Of a stretch of DNA of 64,000 nt, positions 54,964 to 64,000 are shown one piece after another. The notes beneath the pieces are model-generated. The model saw only the letters and a program-made list of their open reading frames with translations, searched no databases and was not told where the DNA came from. The DNA comes from Drosophila persimilis (lineage: Eukaryota; Arthropoda; Insecta; Diptera; Drosophilidae): NCBI RefSeq assembly GCF_003286085.1, contig NW_020825288.1:14570001-14634000 (forward strand), in the 5' to 3' direction. Position 1 is the stretch's first letter. The number at the start of each line of letters is the position of its first letter. The translations under genes were made by a program, and so were the position numbers.

Positions 54964-57900
54964 ATGAAATATTTTGGCGGCGTCGAAGGGTAAATAATTC
55001 CAGCAATCGTGATAACAAGAGTTATCATTTGCATCTTCCAGACAGTCCTTAGGCGAACACTTCAATAGCCATGCCCTAGCATAGTGTTTAGACTCGAATA
55101 TTTACCACACAAAGAACGTGTAAAGATTAGGCCGCCTTAATGAACTTCACCAGCTTCGTTTCGGGTATTCTTTTGCTTCTGGCGATAAACTCTTGTCCAT
55201 CCATAAAAGGCCTCAAGACTGTGGGTATCTCAACAGAGTCCCCCTTCTGGTACGACTCAAGCAGGGCAATCAGCAGACGTGGTATGGCTGTCGCCGTCCC
55301 GTTGATGGTGTGAGCATGCTGGACTTGTCCATCGCTGGCGCGGAGGTATTTTACAGCCAGCCTCTTGGCTTGATAGTCTGTGCAGTTGCTGCAGCTTGAA
55401 ATTTCACCCCACATCTGGCGACCAGGCATCCACGCTTCTATATCGTACTTCTGGTATGCCGGCGACCCCAACTCACAGGGCGGCATGTCGAGCAGTCGAA
55501 AATTAATGCCCAGCTGCTTGAACAGGTCCACCTCAATGTTCTTGAACTCCTCCAGCTCGGCCTCGGACTGAGTCGGTGTACAGATGGCGAACATCTCCAC
55601 CTTGGTAAACTGATGCACTCGGTAAATGCCCTTTTCCTCCTGCAGCCCGGATGTCTCGGCCCGGTAGCAGCGACTTACAGCGGTTACCTTCAGCGGGAGC
55701 TCTTCCTCTGGCAGCACCTTATTGGCAAAGAATCCGGCAAGTGCCATTTCCGATGTCCCGGAGAGACATTCGCCAGTGTCCAACTTGTAGACCTGGGTGC
55801 GTTCACCTTCGGTGCGCATTCCACACGACTCAATAACCTCCTTGGGCAGTATGTCCGGCACAGAGATTAGCCTGAAGCCATGCTTTGTGACCGACTGCAG
55901 GGCATATTGTATTATAGCCTGCTCCAACGTGGCCAAGTGTCCCGTCAAGTAGTAGCTCTTGTGACCCGTATAGTTTCCCAGGTGATCCATGCGATACAGG
56001 TTTAGAGCACGAGCCAACTCCGAAAACTCCTTGGGCTTGAGAGGCATCTCCCGCTGTACGTGCTGAGCCAGCTCCCGCGGCTGATCCCCGTAGTCCAGCA
56101 GACGCGGATGTGTGGCATTGGGCAACTGCCCCAGCTCCTCCTCCAACTGTTGCTCCACGCTCCGATCTCCGCGCACAGAGGCTTCGATCAGCTTGCGGAT
56201 GAGGGGCACGTTGTTTCTGTGATGGCGCAGCTCCACATTCTTTTCCAGCTCATCCAGTTGGGCACTGGTTAGAGCCGGTTGCCCTGCCGCTGAGGGATCA
56301 TGTGCTTGAACTGTTGTTGTTCTTGACGATCTTTGGCGGCGTAGCAGCAGCAGCAGTTTCTGTGCGTTTGTCAGCAATTTCATTTTGATTAATTAAACTG
56401 TTTATTGCACGACATTCATGTAAGCTCGTGGGAGCGCGGGGGCCACCGTAAATTGAATAGTTAACTTCGGTTTTCGCCACACAAATTGATAAATAATTTC
56501 ACCCGCGCCCCGGCTGTTTGGTAATAACTAAATCGAGTTGGCAGCCCCACACAAGGCCATGGCAGCGCTGCCAGACTATCTGACACACATTTGAATGGAA
56601 AGCGGCGGTTTTGACGAAAATAAATTATAATGCTTGTTAGTATTAGCTAGATCGTAGATAGCAATATCATCAGCTATCCTGCTATCCAACCCATACACAC
56701 ACACACAGTGTTTACTTCAATTGAGCGCATTAAGCCCATGTGCATTTTCGCAGTCGCGTTATCTCTGTTGCACTCCTCACTGTCCTGTATGATAAAGTAA
56801 CGGTAACTGTGGGCCTCTATTTCTCAGAACTATTTCATGCTTATCTCTATTTGGAGACAGACCCGACTTTCTTTCCATTTTCCCGCATCTGAGAACAGTT
56901 TAATTGGGAGATCTCTGTATGGGTTCCGCGTTTGTGAATCCAATTTGTGCGTGTGCGACACGTTTCTCAAATGAATTCATTTATCAATTGACAGTTCAAT
57001 TCCAATTTGCAGTCGCTGGCTCTTTTAATTTAATTTAATTAAACCGGCATATTGTTCGCCGGTCACGACCCTTGAGAAAGCCACGACACGACACCTATTG
57101 TGTAAGAATAAGTGTGCTTCCGGATGGAGAGGGAAACGGGAATGGTAGATGTTGCATATCAGATCAGGTTTAATGACTGCCATTGCTCTGTCCTGTCTAT
57201 TACAGCGGAGCAACGCACTCCAGGCTGGTCATCTGCGATGAAAGCGGCCAGTCTGTGGGGTCTACCAGTGGCCTGGGCACTAACCACTGGGGTATTGGCA
57301 TTCCGGAATGCGCGCGACGCATTGCCGACATGGTTGAGCGGGCATTGGAGGAGGCCAACATATCGAAAGAGATTCGCCTAACCAGCTTGGGCCTCAGTCT
57401 GAGTGGCTGCGAGCAAGTAAGTTCTCTCGCCCAAGAGGCAAGTGCATTCTCTCATGAGTCCATCTTGACAGGAAGCCACCAATCGAGAGCTGGAGCAGGA
57501 ACTGCGCACCACATTCCCCAACCTGGCCGACAGCTATGCTGTTTCCAGCGATACCATGGGCAGCATGTTCACCGCCTCCTCCAACGGCGGCATAGTTCTC
57601 ATCTCGGGCACTGGCTCCAATTGCCTGCTGCGCAACCCTGACGGTTCCACGTTCAACTGCGGCGGATGGGGCAACTTCCTTGGAGACGAGGGCAGCGGTG
57701 AGTGTAATCCATTATCAGCTAATGGATTGTGTCTGTTTATTCGATTTCAATGCTCAGATTATACGCATCAACTGCGATTAGGATTGTCTGACGATAGCAG
57801 CGTTGATTGCCACTAACTCAGTGGCACACTGTTGTTGTTTTCGACTTTGATCATAATCATTCGACCCCCAATTTGTGTCATTCCCAGCCTGGTACATATC

Positions 57901-58492
57901 CTATCGCGCTCTTAAGGTTGTCTTTGATGACATGGATAGCTTCGAGAAGGCCCCGGCTCCCATAACCAAGACCTGGGCCCTGATCAAGGAGCACTTCAGT
58001 ATTGAGACGCGCTACGACATGCTGCCCCATTGCTATGCCAAGTTTGATAAGCCCTTCTTCGCCAACCTGTGCAAGAAACTGGCCCAAAACGCCGATGACG
58101 GAGACGAACTGGCGTTGATACTCTTCCGCGAGGCCGGCGTCCATCTGGCCCGCATGATCACGGCTTTGTTGCCCAACGTGCACAAGGATCTGGTCCAGAC
58201 GGGCGAGCTGAACGTGGTGTGCGTTGGTTCGGTGTGGTCCAGCTGGAACCTGTTCCAAGGGGCCTTTACCAAAGAGCTGTCCAAGCAGAGCATCAAGTTT
58301 AATCTCAAGCTGGTGCGCATCACCAAGAGCAGTGCCTACGGTGCCTGCTACCTGGGTGCGGACAGTGCCGCCTTTAACCTGCCGCGCAAATATTCCGACA
58401 ACTTTACAGTATTGCACACCATACCGAAGGGCGGCAAAGCCCCGACGGGGAATGGCGTGGCCACTAAGTGTTGCAAGTGCCAAGAAAAGTGA
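54964..58492 (+). CDS. N-acetyl-D-glucosamine kinase
   Basis: NAGK phosphorylates GlcNAc to GlcNAc-6-phosphate in amino-sugar salvage (sugar kinase/Hsp70/actin superfamily, cytosol). Exons 54964-54989, 57206-57416, 57472-57697 and 57888-58492 give 355 residues. The first coding exon has only 26 nt (MKYFGGVEG) and splices at GG|GTAAAT to C|GGAGCAACG, restoring the phosphate-1 motif GGVEGGATHSRL (human GGVEGGGTRSEV). Further matches are [10 protein letters not shown] (sugar site), [33 protein letters not shown] (human GGWGHMMGDEGSAYWIA) and a Cys-rich end CCKCQEK. The fly gene is, as I recall, CG6218. The 2.2-kb first coding intron contains SerRS-m on the other strand. Confidence 0.95.
55127..56383 (-). 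CDS. SerRS-m: Mitochondrial seryl-tRNA synthetase
   Basis: This class II aminoacyl-tRNA synthetase charges mitochondrial tRNA-Ser. The single-exon ORF of 418 residues starts with an Arg/Leu-rich N terminus ([20 protein letters not shown]) fitting a mitochondrial presequence. The catalytic core has [24 protein letters not shown], motif 2 CYRAETSG...[47 protein letters not shown] and motif 3 [20 protein letters not shown]. It is close to human SARS2 and keeps the motif 2 arginines, so I take it as the active enzyme and not the insect paralogue SLIMP, whose active site is degenerate. The gene lies wholly inside the first coding intron of NAGK, antisense, its stop 137 bp from the NAGK first coding exon. 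Confidence 0.95.
   Translation of the reverse strand: MKLLTNAQKLLLLLRRQRSSRTTTVQAHDPSAAGQPALTSAQLDELEKNVELRHHRNNVPLIRKLIEASVRGDRSVEQQLEEELGQLPNATHPRLLDYGDQPRELAQHVQREMPLKPKEFSELARALNLYRMDHLGNYTGHKSYYLTGHLATLEQAIIQYALQSVTKHGFRLISVPDILPKEVIESCGMRTEGERTQVYKLDTGECLSGTSEMALAGFFANKVLPEEELPLKVTAVSRCYRAETSGLQEEKGIYRVHQFTKVEMFAICTPTQSEAELEEFKNIEVDLFKQLGINFRLLDMPPCELGSPAYQKYDIEAWMPGRQMWGEISSCSNCTDYQAKRLAVKYLRASDGQVQHAHTINGTATAIPRLLIALLESYQKGDSVEIPTVLRPFMDGQEFIARSKRIPETKLVKFIKAA
56384..57205. other. Rest of NAGK intron; SerRS-m upstream region
   Basis: This holds the SerRS-m 5' UTR and promoter on the minus strand, and intron sequence for NAGK, ending CTGTCTATTACAG at 57205. No other gene is seen. Confidence 0.6.
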
Positions 58493-59273
58493 ACCAGGAC
58501 ATCAATTCATTCCTAAATACATACAAAATTCCACGCGTAAGTGTAATAGTCGTTTTGTTTTGGGGTTTGTTAGAAATACGTATGAAAATTTTATTCGATA
58601 AAGTTCATTGTATTAAGAGTGTGCTTCGTGTGTCTGTGTGTAAATGTTGGCTGTCCACATCTTCCATTTTATAAGTATAGTACGAGTATGTATTGTTTTC
58701 TGTTCATTCGCTGCATCTATATCTGTAATACTTTCGATTTTATTTAAAGCCAATTCGTTTTTGTTTTCATTTTGCGCCGAGCTGTCTGTCAATTCTTTGG
58801 CTAATTTGATTCTCAAATCGTGGATTAAAAGCAAATTAAGAATGCTAAGAATGTTTTTCTATTGGTACGCCAAAACATAATATCTTAGGGTTCGTTCTTA
58901 CAGTAGAGTATTTGGGATAATATACGAGTAGATTAAATAGAACGCCATAGCATGGGGGGAATCAATATTATATCTAGTAAATATATAATTGCTTGCATAA
59001 TACATTTGACATACTGTACGAAATACCATACCAGAAAACATGTTCAATAATAAAATCGATTTCAATCAAGAATCAAATCCACGCGAACATTTTTGTCATG
59101 ATGCATAGAGGGGGTCAGCGCATGGCCAAGGGCTCTTTTGGCTCTTTTGGTTTCTACGCGGCTATCATCACCTCGATTGCGACTTTTGCGCTTCCCGACG
59201 GGCATATAAACTGTGATTAAGTATAACTTATATTCATACGATTGGCTTAAATGCATCTTCGGCTGTGTGGGCC
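58493..59273. other. Convergent 3' UTRs of NAGK and Sra-1
   Basis: 781 bp separate the two stop codons. An AATAAA for NAGK is at 59049-59054, inside what would be the Sra-1 3' UTR. On the minus strand, AATAAA-type signals (plus TTTATT) occur near 58587 and 58740. The transcripts may therefore overlap tail to tail. Confidence 0.5.
59049..59054 (+). terminator. Candidate NAGK poly(A) signal
   Basis: The first AATAAA on the plus strand after the NAGK stop, 557 bases downstream. Confidence 0.35.
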
Positions 59274-63900
<4,627 letters not shown>

Positions 63901-63904
63901 TAAA

Positions 63905-64000
63905 AATACGGATTGAGCAACATTTTGCATACCCTTGGAAATGGATATTATAGAACTGAGAGAATGTTTGTCATGTTTGGGCATGGCTGAAAGTTCTATC
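63905..64000 (-). repeat. Dispersed repeat, copy F (runs off the window)
   Basis: On the minus strand it begins GATAGAACTTTCAGCCATGC, like the ACAGAACCCTCAGCCATGCC of copy A. Bases 63909-63974 match copy E inverted with 64 of 66 identities. It lies about 220 bp upstream of the Sra-1 start codon. Confidence 0.7.

Noticed and set aside
57878-58483. 201-aa minus-strand ORF opposite NAGK exon 4
   Set aside because: Shadow ORF of a GC-rich coding exon; residues show no family match, while the plus strand is NAGK.

Overview
The window is euchromatic insect DNA that I read as Drosophila. It contains clear orthologues of seven Drosophila genes: wfs1, Gclm, wake, the FAM50/XAP5 gene, N-acetylglucosamine kinase (NAGK), mitochondrial seryl-tRNA synthetase (SerRS-m) and Sra-1. 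Introns are short to moderate, with GT..AG borders that agree in phase. From memory this gene set corresponds to polytene region 94 of D. melanogaster chromosome 3R (Muller E). Motifs such as ACGAGTAT and the dispersed repeat family at 50-54 kb make me think of the obscura group. That is an inference, not a demonstration.

Layout: 1-1504 (+) is the 3' part of wolframin, running off the left edge. 3172-4089 (+) is Gclm, the glutamate-cysteine ligase modifier subunit. From 8097 to at least 36017 (-) lies wide awake (wake, orthologue of ANKFN1/nmf9). I reconstruct it by splice phase as a long form starting at 36017 (13 coding exons, 1827 codons) and a short form starting at 14843 (10 coding exons, 1635 codons), sharing the ankyrin/FN3/C-terminal core. 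About 15 kb (36-51 kb) has no recognisable gene and is rich in simple repeats; it is probably wake 5' regulatory or intronic sequence plus the intergenic space. 51035-52111 (+) is the intronless FAM50/XAP5 gene, with copies of a dispersed repeat on both sides (50.3-54.0 kb) and two related gene-like fragments. 54964-58492 (+) is NAGK. Its 2.2-kb first coding intron holds the complete, oppositely oriented SerRS-m gene (55127-56383). 59274-63684 (-) is Sra-1/CYFIP in nine coding exons (1291 aa), convergent with NAGK. Another copy of the dispersed repeat begins about 200 bp upstream of the Sra-1 start codon, at the right edge.

The genes do not form a pathway. They are housekeeping functions (glutathione synthesis, mitochondrial translation, amino-sugar salvage, ER homeostasis, nuclear FAM50) beside two regulators of neuronal function and actin (wake, Sra-1). 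I found no new biological system. The points most worth a second look are the two wake N-termini with phase-coupled alternative splicing, the SerRS-m/NAGK nesting, the dispersed repeat family (including a 97% identical inverted pair flanking about 10.5 kb), and an unexplained open block between wfs1 and Gclm.
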